NCBI RefSeq assembly: GCF_039545095.1
Contig: NZ_BAABRS010000006.1
Coordinates: 50,091-114,090, forward strand
Reading direction: 5' to 3'
DNA length: 64,000 nt
DNA from: Fodinibius salicampi
GTDB lineage: Bacteria; Bacteroidota; Rhodothermia; Balneolales; Balneolaceae
Shown: one piece after another, positions 1 through 9,681 of the stretch
Layout: each line of letters begins with the position of its first letter
Position numbering within the stretch: position 1 is the stretch's first letter
Notes under the pieces: model-generated
What the model was told of the DNA's origin: nothing
Database searches by the model: none
Seen by the model: only the letters and a program-made list of their open reading frames with translations
Position numbers and translations under genes: made by a program

Positions 1-50
1 TTTTTTATATCATGCTTGTAGAGAAACCAAAAGCATAAATTTGCATTCTT

Positions 51-443
51 ATGATTGATCGCCAGACGGTACCATTTAAAATCACAAATATATTTCATGG
101 CCTGAAAGAGATTCAGGGACTCATTGGGTTGGAAGAGAATGGCCTGAAGATTGAGTACGAGGAACAGGACAGTATTTTTGGAATGATCAAATCAGGAGTA
201 TCAACGATTAAAATTCCCTTTGATAATTTACAGGAGATTACCTTTAAGAAGGGTTGGTTCGGAGGTAAAATTGTATTGGAGGGAAACTCGATGGAAGCTT
301 TTAACGGACTTCCGGGCACAGAGCCGGGGAGTCGTACGCTTGAAATAAAGCGGAGTGATCGGGATGAAGCACAAAATTTAATCTCTCATGCTCGTATGCG
401 GCTATCCGAATATAAACTTGAGAAGATGGAAGGAGAGCGTTAA
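51..443 (+). CDS. hypothetical protein, PH-like fold possible
   Basis: I do not recognise this 130-residue protein by name. It has no signal peptide or membrane segment, so it is probably cytosolic. Residues about 10-100 read as alternating short beta strands with glycine turns (for example GWFGGKIVL), and the C-terminus is a charged helix. This resembles small bacterial PH-like domain proteins, but that is inference from the strand pattern only. The downstream neighbour asd is convergent, so the gene stands alone or belongs to an operon outside the window. Confidence 0.6.
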   Translation: MIDRQTVPFKITNIFHGLKEIQGLIGLEENGLKIEYEEQDSIFGMIKSGVSTIKIPFDNLQEITFKKGWFGGKIVLEGNSMEAFNGLPGTEPGSRTLEIKRSDRDEAQNLISHARMRLSEYKLEKMEGER

Positions 444-512
444 AAAATGAATCGGAGCAATGCTATCACGAGGGATACATGTTACTCCGATCCAGATAAA
501 TTAAGAGTGAAT

Positions 513-1571
513 TTACTTAAAATAGCCTTTGGCAGCCAATAGTTCGCCATTCAAGATGGCTCCACCAGCTGCTCCGCGGATTGTATTATGAGCCAAGGTT
601 ACATATCCTATGTCCATTACTTTTCCTTTTCTCAGACGACCCACAGCTGTTTGCATGCCGCCTTCACGATCTGCATGAAGTCGCGGTTGAGGATGACGGT
701 CTTCCTCATATAAACGTACCGGAGTTTCAGGTGAGGACGGTAGGTCAAGTTCAGCAATTGGATTTTTCCAATCGGTAAAGGCCTTTCGCACTTCATCTAT
801 GCTCTCAGGTTTAGTTTCTAATGATACTGAAACGGAAAGCAGATGTCCGTCGACCGTCGGAACCCGTACGGCCGTTGCCTGGATGGGGAAATCTCTGTAG
901 GCAATGCTGTTTTCATTTACACGTCCAAGCAATTTGGTTGATTCGGTTTCCACTTTGTCTTCTTCACCACCAATATAGGGCACCACGTTTGCTACAATAT
1001 CCAGGCTGGCTACGCCGGGATATCCAGCCCCTGAGATCGATTGCATAGAAGTCACAACAACAGCCTCAATGCCAAAAGCATCGTCGAGAGGCTTAAGCGA
1101 CATGGAAAGCGGTACCGATACGCAATTCGGGTTGGTGACAATCCACCCATCACCATTCTTGCTGAAGCTTTGCTTTGTGATGAGTTCAGCATGATCGGGA
1201 TTTACTTCCGGAACCAATAATGGAACCTGCTCGTGCGTGCGATAATTCTTTGCATTCGAGATAACAGGTATTCCTGCTTCAGCAAAACTCTTTTCTATAT
1301 CCCCGGCTACCGATGAATCCAGACCTGAAAAGACAAAGTCAACATCAGCGAATTCCGAGGGGATACATTCGGTAACTACAATGTCTGATGCGTTGGAAGG
1401 TAGCTCGGTTTTTTCAATCCAATGGACGGCCTGTTTGTATTTTTTTCCGGCTGATCGTTTCGAAGCTCCCAGTGAACTTATAGTAAACCAGGGATGGGTT
1501 TCGAGTAAACGGATAAATTTTTGTCCGACGGCACCAGTGGCACCTAAAATTCCAACGTTAAGATTTTTCAT
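513..1571 (-). CDS. asd: aspartate-semialdehyde dehydrogenase
   Basis: NADP-dependent reduction of aspartyl-4-phosphate to aspartate semialdehyde, the branch point to lysine/diaminopimelate, threonine and methionine; cytosolic. The N-terminus carries the nucleotide-binding motif GATGAVGQ (residues 10-17). The catalytic cysteine is Cys150 in TNPNC, and the C-terminal half has GAGYPG and the RHPQPRLHAD region with the substrate-binding Arg/His. At 352 residues and with this motif wording it resembles the archaeal/fungal-type ASADH class rather than the E. coli type. It is divergent from glyS, sharing a roughly 140-bp intergenic region. Confidence 0.93.
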   Translation of the reverse strand: MKNLNVGILGATGAVGQKFIRLLETHPWFTISSLGASKRSAGKKYKQAVHWIEKTELPSNASDIVVTECIPSEFADVDFVFSGLDSSVAGDIEKSFAEAGIPVISNAKNYRTHEQVPLLVPEVNPDHAELITKQSFSKNGDGWIVTNPNCVSVPLSMSLKPLDDAFGIEAVVVTSMQSISGAGYPGVASLDIVANVVPYIGGEEDKVETESTKLLGRVNENSIAYRDFPIQATAVRVPTVDGHLLSVSVSLETKPESIDEVRKAFTDWKNPIAELDLPSSPETPVRLYEEDRHPQPRLHADREGGMQTAVGRLRKGKVMDIGYVTLAHNTIRGAAGGAILNGELLAAKGYFK

Positions 1572-1659
1572 CAGGTTATTTTTTTGCTGCGATTAACGGT
1601 GCTAAATATCGCAATAAAATCATTAAATCTTAATCATTAATTAAAGACATATTTTTTTC

Positions 1660-1667
1660 TATCTTTG
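1660..1667 (+). promoter_or_regulatory. Bacteroidota-type -7 promoter element of glyS
   Basis: TATCTTTG matches the TAnnTTTG -7 consensus used by the primary sigma factor of Bacteroidota-like bacteria. It lies about 44 nt before the glyS ATG. The same octamer precedes typA, which supports the reading. The upstream -33 box is not clear. Confidence 0.55.
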
Positions 1668-1710
1668 AGCATTCTTGAATTGCATCAAATAACAAAGAAA
1701 CTGTAGCTAC

Positions 1711-3180
1711 ATGTCCGTTACTGAACTCGAAAATTTAGATACTATTGTTTCGCTGGCAAAAGCCCGCGGGTTTATTTATCAATCATCAGAAATTTATGGT
1801 GGCTTGGGGGCCGTCTATGATTATGGTCCGCTGGGAACCGAATTAAAGCGTAATATCCGGGATCACTGGTGGAAGGTGATGACTCAGTATCACGATAATA
1901 TTGTGGGGCTGGATGCTTCTATCTTTATGCATCCCAAAGTGTGGGAGGCCAGCGGACACGTGGAGGGATTCAACGATCCGATGATTGATGATAAGCAGTC
2001 CAATAAACGGTATCGGGCAGATATGCTGGTGGAAGAACATATCGCAAAACTTCGTAAAGACGGTAAGGAAGAGGAGGCTGATGAACTCCAAGAGCTGTTG
2101 GATACAACGGGCAAACGCGAAGGTTTGTGCAAAGATCTCCATAAGTTAATTATAGAAAATGAGATCCGGGCACCCGAATCTGGGGCGTTTGACTGGACGG
2201 ATGTGCGTCAATTTAATCTGATGTTTAAAACCCAATTTGGTGCGACCTCTTCGGGAGACGATGATGATGCGGTGTATCTGCGCCCTGAAACAGCACAAGG
2301 GATTTTTGTGAATTTTAAGAACGTGATGGATACCGCCCGCCAAAAAATTCCCTTTGGTATCGCACAGGTCGGGAAAGCTTTTCGCAATGAGGTGGTTGCC
2401 CGGCAGTTTGTATTCCGAATGCGCGAGTTTGAGCAGATGGAAATGCAGTACTTTGTGGAACCCGGAACGGATGAAGAAAATTATGAAAAATGGTTATCTA
2501 AACGATTGGATTGGCATAAAGAACTGGGTATTCGTGAGCATAAGTTGCGTACCCATCCCCATCCGGAAGATAAACTAGCTCACTATGCGGTTTCTGCCGC
2601 CGATATTCAATATGAATATCCCATAGGATGGCAGGAAGTAGAAGGGGTACACAATCGAACAGATTTTGACTTGAGTCAGCACCATGAGTATTCCGGAAAA
2701 AAGCTGGAGTATTATGACCAAAAGAAGCAGAAGCGTTACACTCCCTATGTAATTGAAACGTCTATTGGATTGGATCGGGCTGTAATGATGGTACTTTGTG
2801 ATGCCTATCGAGAAGAGGAAGTAGATGGAGATAGCCGTACAGTGTTAAAGCTTAACCCAAAGATAGCACCAACGAAAATCGGTATTTTCCCACTTATCAA
2901 AAAAGATAAGCTGCAGGATCTCGCGCACAAAATTGAGCACGATCTGCGCGAAGATTACAATGTGCTGTATGATGAGTCGGGTTCTATAGGTAAACGTTAT
3001 CGCCGCCAGGATGAAGCCGGAACTCCCTTCTGTATCACCGTTGATTTCGATGGGGTAGAATCTGAGGGAGAGGATACCGTTACGATTCGTTATCGTGACG
3101 ATATGACCCAAGACCGCGTACCGGTAAGCCGTCTACGCGAGGTGATTGGAGAAAAGATGAGAAGCTGGAAACCGGAATAG
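1711..3180 (+). CDS. glyS: glycine--tRNA ligase (single-chain class II type)
   Basis: Charges tRNA-Gly with glycine in the cytosol. The 489-residue length and single chain fit the alpha2 eukaryote/archaeon-like GlyRS rather than the alpha2beta2 type. The start (GFIYQSSEIYGGLGAVYDYGP) is diagnostic. Class II features include RPETAQGIF near residue 191, motif 2 FRNE (224-227) with the following MREFEQMEMQYF, and motif 3 ETSIGLDRA near residue 350. The C-terminal roughly 100 residues are the anticodon-binding domain. Only a few bases separate its stop from the downstream M23-type gene, so the two are probably cotranscribed. Confidence 0.96.
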   Translation: MSVTELENLDTIVSLAKARGFIYQSSEIYGGLGAVYDYGPLGTELKRNIRDHWWKVMTQYHDNIVGLDASIFMHPKVWEASGHVEGFNDPMIDDKQSNKRYRADMLVEEHIAKLRKDGKEEEADELQELLDTTGKREGLCKDLHKLIIENEIRAPESGAFDWTDVRQFNLMFKTQFGATSSGDDDDAVYLRPETAQGIFVNFKNVMDTARQKIPFGIAQVGKAFRNEVVARQFVFRMREFEQMEMQYFVEPGTDEENYEKWLSKRLDWHKELGIREHKLRTHPHPEDKLAHYAVSAADIQYEYPIGWQEVEGVHNRTDFDLSQHHEYSGKKLEYYDQKKQKRYTPYVIETSIGLDRAVMMVLCDAYREEEVDGDSRTVLKLNPKIAPTKIGIFPLIKKDKLQDLAHKIEHDLREDYNVLYDESGSIGKRYRRQDEAGTPFCITVDFDGVESEGEDTVTIRYRDDMTQDRVPVSRLREVIGEKMRSWKPE

Positions 3181-3183
3181 TCA

Positions 3184-3786
3184 TTGAAAAGCATGGTAGG
3201 GCTTGAATTTTCGAATACGCATTTCGCCAAGGTTATGGATTATCCTGACGAGATGTTTGTGTTTGATTTTACGGAAGGCTACGACCCCGAGTTTATTCGG
3301 TCGAAGGAATGGGGGATAGGTCGATATAACGAGAAAAGAAGCGAGATGTATGTTGCTCCTCAATATCAGAGCCGTCGTGATATTCATATGGGCATTGATA
3401 TATGGACTAAAGCCGGAGCCGATGTCTATTCGTTTTATGAAGGAGAAGTTGCCTATATACGGTATAACGACCAGCCGGGTGATTACGGACCGACGTTCGT
3501 AGTCGAATATTCCATAGAAGAAACGACTCTTTTTGCATTATATGGGCACTTGTCAAAAGAATCACTCGAAAAGGTTAGTGTGGGGGAGAGTATCTCAACG
3601 GGAGAGCAAATTGCAGAACTTGGCAGCGAGGAGGTAAATGGTGGATGGGTTCCCCATCTCCACTTACAACTTTCACTAGAAGATCCGGGAGAGGCGGATA
3701 TGCCGGGGGTAGTGGCGGAAGAAAACCTTGAGGAGGCTCTGTCAGCCTATCCCGATCCCCGAACGGTACTGGGACCTCTTTATTGA
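3184..3786 (+). CDS. cytosolic M23-type (LytM) domain protein
   Basis: The 200-residue protein contains the M23 zinc-site pattern: HMGID (His68 and Asp72, counted from the TTG start), YGHLS (His122) and HLHLQ (His158, His160). Family knowledge: M23 enzymes cleave peptidoglycan cross-bridges. This one has no signal peptide or membrane anchor, so a cytosolic role or a non-peptidase role is likely. From memory, similar M23 modules occur fused to class III aminotransferases and aminoglycoside-phosphotransferase-like domains; here a class III aminotransferase is the convergent neighbour. The start is uncertain: TTG at 3184 or ATG at 3193. Confidence 0.75.
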   Translation: MKSMVGLEFSNTHFAKVMDYPDEMFVFDFTEGYDPEFIRSKEWGIGRYNEKRSEMYVAPQYQSRRDIHMGIDIWTKAGADVYSFYEGEVAYIRYNDQPGDYGPTFVVEYSIEETTLFALYGHLSKESLEKVSVGESISTGEQIAELGSEEVNGGWVPHLHLQLSLEDPGEADMPGVVAEENLEEALSAYPDPRTVLGPLY

Positions 3787-3812
3787 GCCCAGTCCATATT
3801 TTTAGACATCTC

Positions 3813-5054
3813 TTAATTTAATTCATTTTCTTGTTCGTAAGTGCTGATCGTATCGGTAATAATTGATATGCAATCCCGAAGCTGGGTTTCTGTCATTACC
3901 AACGGGGGGGCAAAGCGGATGATGTTCCCATGGGTAGGCTTTGCAAGCAAACCGTTTTCCTTAAGCTGAAGGCAAATGTTCCAGGCCGTATCGCTTTCAG
4001 GACTGTCATCGATGACAATAGCATTGAGTAATCCTTTTCCACGAACAAGACTAACCAGAGAAGAGTCTTCAATGAAATCTGCCATAGCCTTACGGAATAT
4101 TTCCCCTAGTTTTTTAGCATTTTCAGCCAGGTTTTCTTCGCGAATAACATCCAGTGCTTCCATGGTGACGGCGCATGCCAATGGATTTCCTCCATAAGTA
4201 GATCCGTGTTCACCGGGTCGCAGACACTCCATGATATCATCATTTGCCAATACGGCGGATACGGGATAGGCTCCGCCCGAAAGGGCTTTACCAAGGATTA
4301 CAATATCGGGGCGCACATTTTCGTGATCGACGCAAAGCATCTTCCCGGTGCGGGCAATGCCTGTTTGAATTTCATCTGCAATCAACAGGGTATCGTATTT
4401 CTGGCAAAGCTCCGATGCTTTTGTAAGATATCCTTCATCAGGCACCTTTACACCGGCTTCTCCCTGTATAGGTTCAACCAGAAATCCGGCGACATCCTTT
4501 TCCTGTAAAGCCTGCTCAAGCGCATCAAGATCGTTGTAGGGAATAGAAACAAAGCCCGGAGTATAAGGACCGAAATTTTTTCGGGCTACCGGATCGTTGG
4601 AAAAAGAAATGATACTGGTGGTCCGGCCATGGAAATTACCTTTGGCTACAATAATGGTCGCTTTTTCAGGAGTGAGATTCTTTTTTTCGTAGGACCATTT
4701 GCGGCAAAGTTTAATGGCTGTTTCAACTCCTTCTGCACCTGTGTTCATGGGCAGGAGTTTGTCATAACCGAACAGCTCACTCATATACTCTTCATAAGCA
4801 CCCAGCTGATCGCTGTAAAAAGCACGGGAAACCAAAGTAAGCTTTTCGGCTTGTTCTTTTAATTTTTTAATAATACGGGGATGACAGTGCCCCTGGTTAA
4901 CGGCAGAATAAGCTGATAGAAAGTCATAATAGCGATTACCTTCCGGGTCCCAAACAAAAACACCTTCTCCTTTGGATAGCACTACCGGCAACGGGTGGTA
5001 GTTATGCGCTCCATATTTATCTTCAAGGGATATTGCTTGTTCGGTGGTAATCAT
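3813..5054 (-). CDS. rocD: ornithine aminotransferase (class III PLP enzyme)
   Basis: Transfers the delta-amino group of ornithine to 2-oxoglutarate, giving glutamate semialdehyde and glutamate, which links arginine and proline metabolism; cytosolic. The N-terminus ([19 protein letters not shown]) is the ornithine-aminotransferase signature. The PLP site is intact: Asp227 in ADEIQTG and Lys256 in [14 protein letters not shown]. The length of 413 is normal. It is transcribed alone, converging on the M23-type gene. The nearby ornithine-racemase-like gene (9682-10752) makes a link through ornithine metabolism plausible. Confidence 0.92.
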   Translation of the reverse strand: MITTEQAISLEDKYGAHNYHPLPVVLSKGEGVFVWDPEGNRYYDFLSAYSAVNQGHCHPRIIKKLKEQAEKLTLVSRAFYSDQLGAYEEYMSELFGYDKLLPMNTGAEGVETAIKLCRKWSYEKKNLTPEKATIIVAKGNFHGRTTSIISFSNDPVARKNFGPYTPGFVSIPYNDLDALEQALQEKDVAGFLVEPIQGEAGVKVPDEGYLTKASELCQKYDTLLIADEIQTGIARTGKMLCVDHENVRPDIVILGKALSGGAYPVSAVLANDDIMECLRPGEHGSTYGGNPLACAVTMEALDVIREENLAENAKKLGEIFRKAMADFIEDSSLVSLVRGKGLLNAIVIDDSPESDTAWNICLQLKENGLLAKPTHGNIIRFAPPLVMTETQLRDCISIITDTISTYEQENELN

Positions 5055-5264
5055 CAGTAAGTGATTGTTGGATTGAAAAATTTATGACATTAAGAAGATA
5101 CCGTCTTAACAACAGAAGGAAAATATTTTTTTAATACTTTATCCCCCCCCAATTTTATAAAAAAGTATTTGAGAAGGATCGAAAAAAAGATCGTTGGCAA
5201 TTCTGCATTAAAATGCACTTATTATTCCTTTGCTATGAATTGTTAAGGAATAAAATTATAGCTC

Positions 5265-6419
5265 ATGCCTTTCGAGATAGAGCAATACATACCCGAATTA
5301 AAAAAACTACGACACCGGTTGCATGCTGAGGCTGAGATTTCAGGCTCAGAAAAGCAAACGGCTCAAATAATCCAGGAATTTTTATCGGATACTAATCCAG
5401 ATGACATCCAGTCTAATATTGGCGGACACGGAATATTAGCAACCTATCTGGGAGAGGCAAACGGCCCGCACATTTTACTGCGTTGTGAGCTCGATGCTTT
5501 GCCTATTAAGGATAAAATTGACGCTTCCTATAAGTCCCGGAAGGAGGGAGTGGGGCATAAGTGTGGTCATGACGGGCATATGAGTATTGTATGTGGAGTG
5601 GCTAATATTTTAGGAGAAGAGGGGCTTTCAAGCGGTCAAGTTTCCCTCCTCTTTCAGCCCTCCGAAGAGACAGGAGAAGGAGCTATGGCTGTTTTGGAGA
5701 ATCAAAAGTTTAAAAAGCTAAATCCGGATTATTGTTTTGCACTTCATAATCTGCCAGGATACGAAAAACACCAGGTTGTTATTCGGGAAGGGATTTTTGC
5801 AGCCGCCTCGGCGGGGTTAGCTATTCATTTTTATGGCGAAACATCCCACGCTGCTCATCCTGAAGAAGGAAAAAGTCCCGCACTGGCTGTAGGACAGCTC
5901 ATACAATCACTTTCGTCAGTACCTCAATTCTATTCGTCGCTGGATCAGGCAGTCAAAGTGACGGTTGTCAATGTTGAATTGGGTGAAGAAGCCTATGGTA
6001 CATCTCCGGCTGAGGCAACCGTAAGAGTAACCCTTCGTACCTATGATGATGGCGTTTTGAATAACCTCCAAGATCGATGTGTTCAGATAGCTGAAGGACT
6101 GGCTTCAACTTATGATTTAGAGATAGAGCATGATTGGGTTCAGCCTTTTGCAGCCTTGGTGAATGATAGTAAAGCAGTAAAAGTTATACGTGAAAGTGCT
6201 GAAAATCAGAATCTTAAAGTTTTAAGGAAAGAACTTCCATTTAATTGGTCTGAAGATTTTGGATATTTTTTGAAGGAAATACCCGGAGCAATGTTCGGGT
6301 TGGGAAGCGGGGAGGGGCATCCACCTCTGCATGCTGGAAGCTATGATTTTCCTGATGAAATTATTGTGAGTGGAGTAAAAATGTTTATGCAAATTATTAA
6401 AGAAACGGTATCGGAGTAA
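5265..6419 (+). CDS. M20D-family amidohydrolase / N-acyl amino acid deacylase
   Basis: A zinc-dependent cytosolic hydrolase of the M20 aminoacylase/hippurate-hydrolase family. It has the metal-site motifs GHKCGHDGHM (Cys and His ligands), SEETGEG (the two Glu) and HNLPG, and a late GHPPLHAGSYDFPDE. The middle third (roughly 180-290) is the inserted lid/dimerisation domain. The substrate cannot be read; N-acylated amino acids are most usual. Its TAA overlaps the ATG of the alanine racemase gene by one base (TAATG), so the two products are translationally coupled. That suggests the released amino acid feeds the racemase, an inference from context. Confidence 0.88.
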   Translation: MPFEIEQYIPELKKLRHRLHAEAEISGSEKQTAQIIQEFLSDTNPDDIQSNIGGHGILATYLGEANGPHILLRCELDALPIKDKIDASYKSRKEGVGHKCGHDGHMSIVCGVANILGEEGLSSGQVSLLFQPSEETGEGAMAVLENQKFKKLNPDYCFALHNLPGYEKHQVVIREGIFAAASAGLAIHFYGETSHAAHPEEGKSPALAVGQLIQSLSSVPQFYSSLDQAVKVTVVNVELGEEAYGTSPAEATVRVTLRTYDDGVLNNLQDRCVQIAEGLASTYDLEIEHDWVQPFAALVNDSKAVKVIRESAENQNLKVLRKELPFNWSEDFGYFLKEIPGAMFGLGSGEGHPPLHAGSYDFPDEIIVSGVKMFMQIIKETVSE

Positions 6420-7591
6420 TGAAAGATCTGTTCTACCCTTCACACATTGAATTGAATGAAGCGGCTTTTAAGAAAAATATTACCTTCCTCAGAGATTATA
6501 TTGGTAAAGATGTAGTGTTCAGCTCAGTTATAAAGGGTAATGCATACGGCCACGGCATCGAATATTTTGTCCCCATGGCAGAGGATTGTGGCGTTCGTCA
6601 TTTTTCAGTGTTTAGTTCAGATGAAGCACGTAAAGCACAGAGAGCTTCTTCCCATTCCAGTACCCATATTATGATTATGGGTATGATTAGCAATGATGTG
6701 ATTGCCTGGGCAATTGAGCATGAGATCTCGTTCTTTATTTTTGAATTAGACAGGCTTAAAGCTGCGATCAAAGAAGCGCGGCGATTGGGCAAGTCAGCTC
6801 GGATCCATTTGCACCTTGAAACCGGCATGAATCGGCTTGGCTTGGCGCCTGAAAAATTTGAAGATGCGGTTCAGATGCTGAAGGAAAATCACAAGTATCT
6901 GGAAGTAGATGGGTTATGTACCCATTATGCTGGCGCGGAAAGTGTGGGTAATTACGTCCGTATTAAAAAGCAGATCGAAAACTTTGATGAATATTGTTCC
7001 TGGTTTAAAGAAGAGGGAATCGAAGCAAAGCAAATACATTCGGCTTGCTCAGCTTCGGCCCTGAATTATCCGGATACTATTATGGATATGGTCCGGATCG
7101 GGATTGCCCAGTATGGTTTTTGGCCTAACCGCGAAACATATATGAATTTTGTAAAACGACATCCGAGAGTTGATGAAGAACATCAGGATCCCCTAAAACG
7201 GATCATAAGCTGGAAGAGTAAAGTGATGAGCACGAAAAAAGTACCAGCGGGTGAATTTGTGGGCTATGGCAATACCTATTTAACCAGTCGTGACCAAAAT
7301 ATAGCAACTGTGCCCATTGGCTATTCGCATGGTTTCGGTCGTAATTTGACCAATGTAGGTATTGTACTTATTAATGGAGAGCGAGCACCCGTAGCGGGAT
7401 TAGTGAATATGAATCTATTGACTGTTGATATTACCGATATCCCAAACGTTCAAAAAGGAGATGAAGTAGTAATCATAGGGAAACAGGGAGATCAGGAAAT
7501 GACCGTTGCTTCTTTTAGTGAAATGCGTAATTTCATGAATTATGAAGTTCTTGTACAAATACCTTCAACATTGCCTCGGTATATTGTTTAG
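6419..7591 (+). CDS. alr: alanine racemase
   Basis: PLP enzyme interconverting L- and D-alanine for peptidoglycan. The PLP lysine is Lys39 in VIKGNAYGHG. The substrate-side tyrosine region is seen in VGYGNTYLTSRDQNIATVPIGYSHGFGR, with MDMVRIGIAQYG and the C-terminal beta domain up to QIPSTLPR. The 390-residue length is normal. It starts inside the stop codon of the M20 gene. This is one of two fold-III racemases within 4 kb, so a catabolic or broad-specificity role is also possible. Confidence 0.9.
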   Translation: MKDLFYPSHIELNEAAFKKNITFLRDYIGKDVVFSSVIKGNAYGHGIEYFVPMAEDCGVRHFSVFSSDEARKAQRASSHSSTHIMIMGMISNDVIAWAIEHEISFFIFELDRLKAAIKEARRLGKSARIHLHLETGMNRLGLAPEKFEDAVQMLKENHKYLEVDGLCTHYAGAESVGNYVRIKKQIENFDEYCSWFKEEGIEAKQIHSACSASALNYPDTIMDMVRIGIAQYGFWPNRETYMNFVKRHPRVDEEHQDPLKRIISWKSKVMSTKKVPAGEFVGYGNTYLTSRDQNIATVPIGYSHGFGRNLTNVGIVLINGERAPVAGLVNMNLLTVDITDIPNVQKGDEVVIIGKQGDQEMTVASFSEMRNFMNYEVLVQIPSTLPRYIV

Positions 7592-7689
7592 TAATATATA
7601 CAGCCTGTGTAGATGGAGAAGAAACGTGGCCATGTATCATATTTGGATATTCTGTTAAGGAAAGCCTATATTAACACGCAATAAATTTT

Positions 7690-7721
7690 AACCCTTGGGT
7701 GTAAAGCTCAAGGGTTTTTTT
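7690..7721 (+). terminator. Rho-independent terminator after alr
   Basis: The arms AACCCTTGGG (7690-7699) and CTCAAGGGTT (7707-7716) pair over 10 bp with one G-T wobble around a 7-nt loop, and a run of T follows. It lies about 100 nt after alr and before the symporter start. It rules out an upstream start for the symporter at 7695 and could also act as a partial attenuator between the two genes. Confidence 0.8.
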
Positions 7722-7757
7722 ATTAGATGGAAATCCAACATTTGGATTAAAATAATT

Positions 7758-9206
7758 ATGCATTGGATTGACCTAACGATCTTTATCTGCTATATGTTAG
7801 GGATGTTGGGATTTGGCTTCTTCTTCCTGAGTAGAAATGAAGGAGCAGATGATTACTATGTGGGTGGACGTAATATGAACAGCCTCCATATTGGTCTCTC
7901 AGTAGTTGCTACTGATGTCGGTGGTGGGTTTTCTATTGGTTTGGGAGGGCTCGGTTTTGTGATGGGAATATCAGGATCCTGGATGCTTTTTACCGGTCTG
8001 GTAGGGGCATGGCTGGCAGCCGTTTTCCTTATTCCCAAAGTGAAAGGAAATCCTGTTTTCGATAAAGCTTTTACCTTCCCGGAAATATTCAAACATTATT
8101 TTACCCCTGAAGTGGCTCTTGTTGCCGGAATTATTTCTGCAATTGGTTACGCCGGATTTACCAGCTCTCAGATTTTAGCCGGTGCAAAATTAGCTACGGG
8201 GACCTTTGCCGATCTCGATCTCCAAACAGCACTCATAATTATGGGATCTGTGGCAGTATTATATACAGTGATGGGAGGACTCAAAGCCGTCATTTATACC
8301 GATACGGTACAATGGACTATTTTGATGCTGGGCCTGATTTTTATTGGGGTACCGCTCTCTTACACCGCCGTGGGAGGATGGGAAGGGATAACCCAAAATG
8401 TAGATCCTGCACTGTTATCGATGGGTAACTTAACATGGCAGCGAGTAGTCTATTGGGGGGCTACCATTATTCCTATCTGGTTTGTTGGAATGACCCTCTA
8501 TCAGCGTATATATGCTTGCAACGACGAAAAAACAGCTAAAAGAGCGTGGTATTTGGCTGGTGTATTTGAATGGCCGATTATGGCTTTTATGGGGGTTTCT
8601 CTCGGACTTTTTGCAAAGGTAGGTGCTGCACAGGGAATGTTCGAATATCTCGGAGCAGCTGATGTATCGGATACTGATCCCGAAACAGGCCTACCGATGT
8701 TATTACGAACAATACTACCGGTCGGGCTTATGGGTATCATGATGAGTGCGTATTTTTCAGCTATTCTTTCTACGGCTGATAGTTGCCTGATGGCGGCATC
8801 GGGAAATACAGTTTCAGATATTATTGGTTATTTTAAGGAGGTAGATCACGATAGTGATACCTTTTTACGGTTTTCCCAGATTACCACATTGGTTATCGGT
8901 ACGCTTGCTCTGCTTATTGCTACCACAATGACTAATGTACTGGATCTGATGCTATATTCGTATGCCTTTATGGTATCAGGTCTATTCGTTCCGGTTTTAG
9001 GTGCTCTCTATTGGGAGAAAAGCAGTAGCATAGGTGCTATTGGAGCTATGATCATGGGTGGAACAACAACCCTATTACTTGAGTTACTTATAGAAGAGCT
9101 TCCTGCGGGTCTTGATGCCAATGTGTTTGGAATTACAGTATCAGCCATTGTGTTTATATCATTATCGCTATTATTCCCGGACAATGAATCGTCCAATATA
9201 TCATAA
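7758..9206 (+). CDS. sodium:solute symporter family transporter
   Basis: Integral membrane cation-coupled importer of the SSS (LeuT-fold) family, about 13 hydrophobic segments. Family signatures are YYVGGRNMNSLHIGLSVVATDVGGG near the N-terminus, the GFTSSQ segment, and SAILSTADSCLMAASGNTVSDI late in the protein. The substrate is not readable; an amino acid is suggested by the surrounding racemase and deacylase genes. I chose the ATG at 7758 (MHWIDLTIF) because the longer open frame from 7695 starts inside a terminator hairpin. Confidence 0.9.
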   Translation: MHWIDLTIFICYMLGMLGFGFFFLSRNEGADDYYVGGRNMNSLHIGLSVVATDVGGGFSIGLGGLGFVMGISGSWMLFTGLVGAWLAAVFLIPKVKGNPVFDKAFTFPEIFKHYFTPEVALVAGIISAIGYAGFTSSQILAGAKLATGTFADLDLQTALIIMGSVAVLYTVMGGLKAVIYTDTVQWTILMLGLIFIGVPLSYTAVGGWEGITQNVDPALLSMGNLTWQRVVYWGATIIPIWFVGMTLYQRIYACNDEKTAKRAWYLAGVFEWPIMAFMGVSLGLFAKVGAAQGMFEYLGAADVSDTDPETGLPMLLRTILPVGLMGIMMSAYFSAILSTADSCLMAASGNTVSDIIGYFKEVDHDSDTFLRFSQITTLVIGTLALLIATTMTNVLDLMLYSYAFMVSGLFVPVLGALYWEKSSSIGAIGAMIMGGTTTLLLELLIEELPAGLDANVFGITVSAIVFISLSLLFPDNESSNIS

Positions 9207-9237
9207 GTCAGTCAATATTTAACAATTAAATATTTTT

Positions 9238-9678
9238 ATGCGCTTTGACATTTTACAATCAGATGCAGAAAACCCTACTTCTTTTGGAAGGGAGGATATC
9301 ACCAATTTCTTATATGAACATCTGGATGAATACGGTGACGCCAAGAAACATATTTTAAATTGCATAAGCTATGCTTACGGAGATAAAGAATGTCAGGATG
9401 GGTTTATATTAGTCGCTCATAAAAATAAAAGAATTATGGGTGTGGTTATTATTAATCATACTAATATGGGTGGATATATACCGGAACATATCTTGGTTTA
9501 TATCGCAGTTCATAAAGAAACGCGGGGAGAGGGTGTTGGGAAACAGCTAATGGAACGGATTATTGAAGCAACGGACGGAGATATTGCTCTTCATGTGGAA
9601 CCCGATAACCCTGCAATACATCTGTATGAAAAATATGGATTCACAAATGATTATTTAGAAATGCGACTAAAGAAATAG
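9238..9678 (+). CDS. GNAT family N-acetyltransferase
   Basis: 146-residue acyl-CoA-dependent acetyltransferase. Motif A with the acetyl-CoA pyrophosphate loop is visible at about 100-115 (HKETRGEGVGKQLMERII), followed by DNPAIHLYEKYGF, the usual motif B. The acceptor is unknown. It sits between the symporter and the ornithine-racemase-like gene with only three bases to the latter, so it is probably cotranscribed. Acetylation of an amino acid such as ornithine would fit but is inference. Confidence 0.85.
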   Translation: MRFDILQSDAENPTSFGREDITNFLYEHLDEYGDAKKHILNCISYAYGDKECQDGFILVAHKNKRIMGVVIINHTNMGGYIPEHILVYIAVHKETRGEGVGKQLMERIIEATDGDIALHVEPDNPAIHLYEKYGFTNDYLEMRLKK

Positions 9679-9681
9679 GGA

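Noticed and set aside
1572..1710. Riboswitch or T-box leader between asd and glyS
   Set aside because: The region is short and AT-rich without a T-box or lysine-riboswitch motif.
7695..7757. Upstream start of the symporter gene
   Set aside because: The added N-terminus is encoded by a terminator hairpin and is not family-like.
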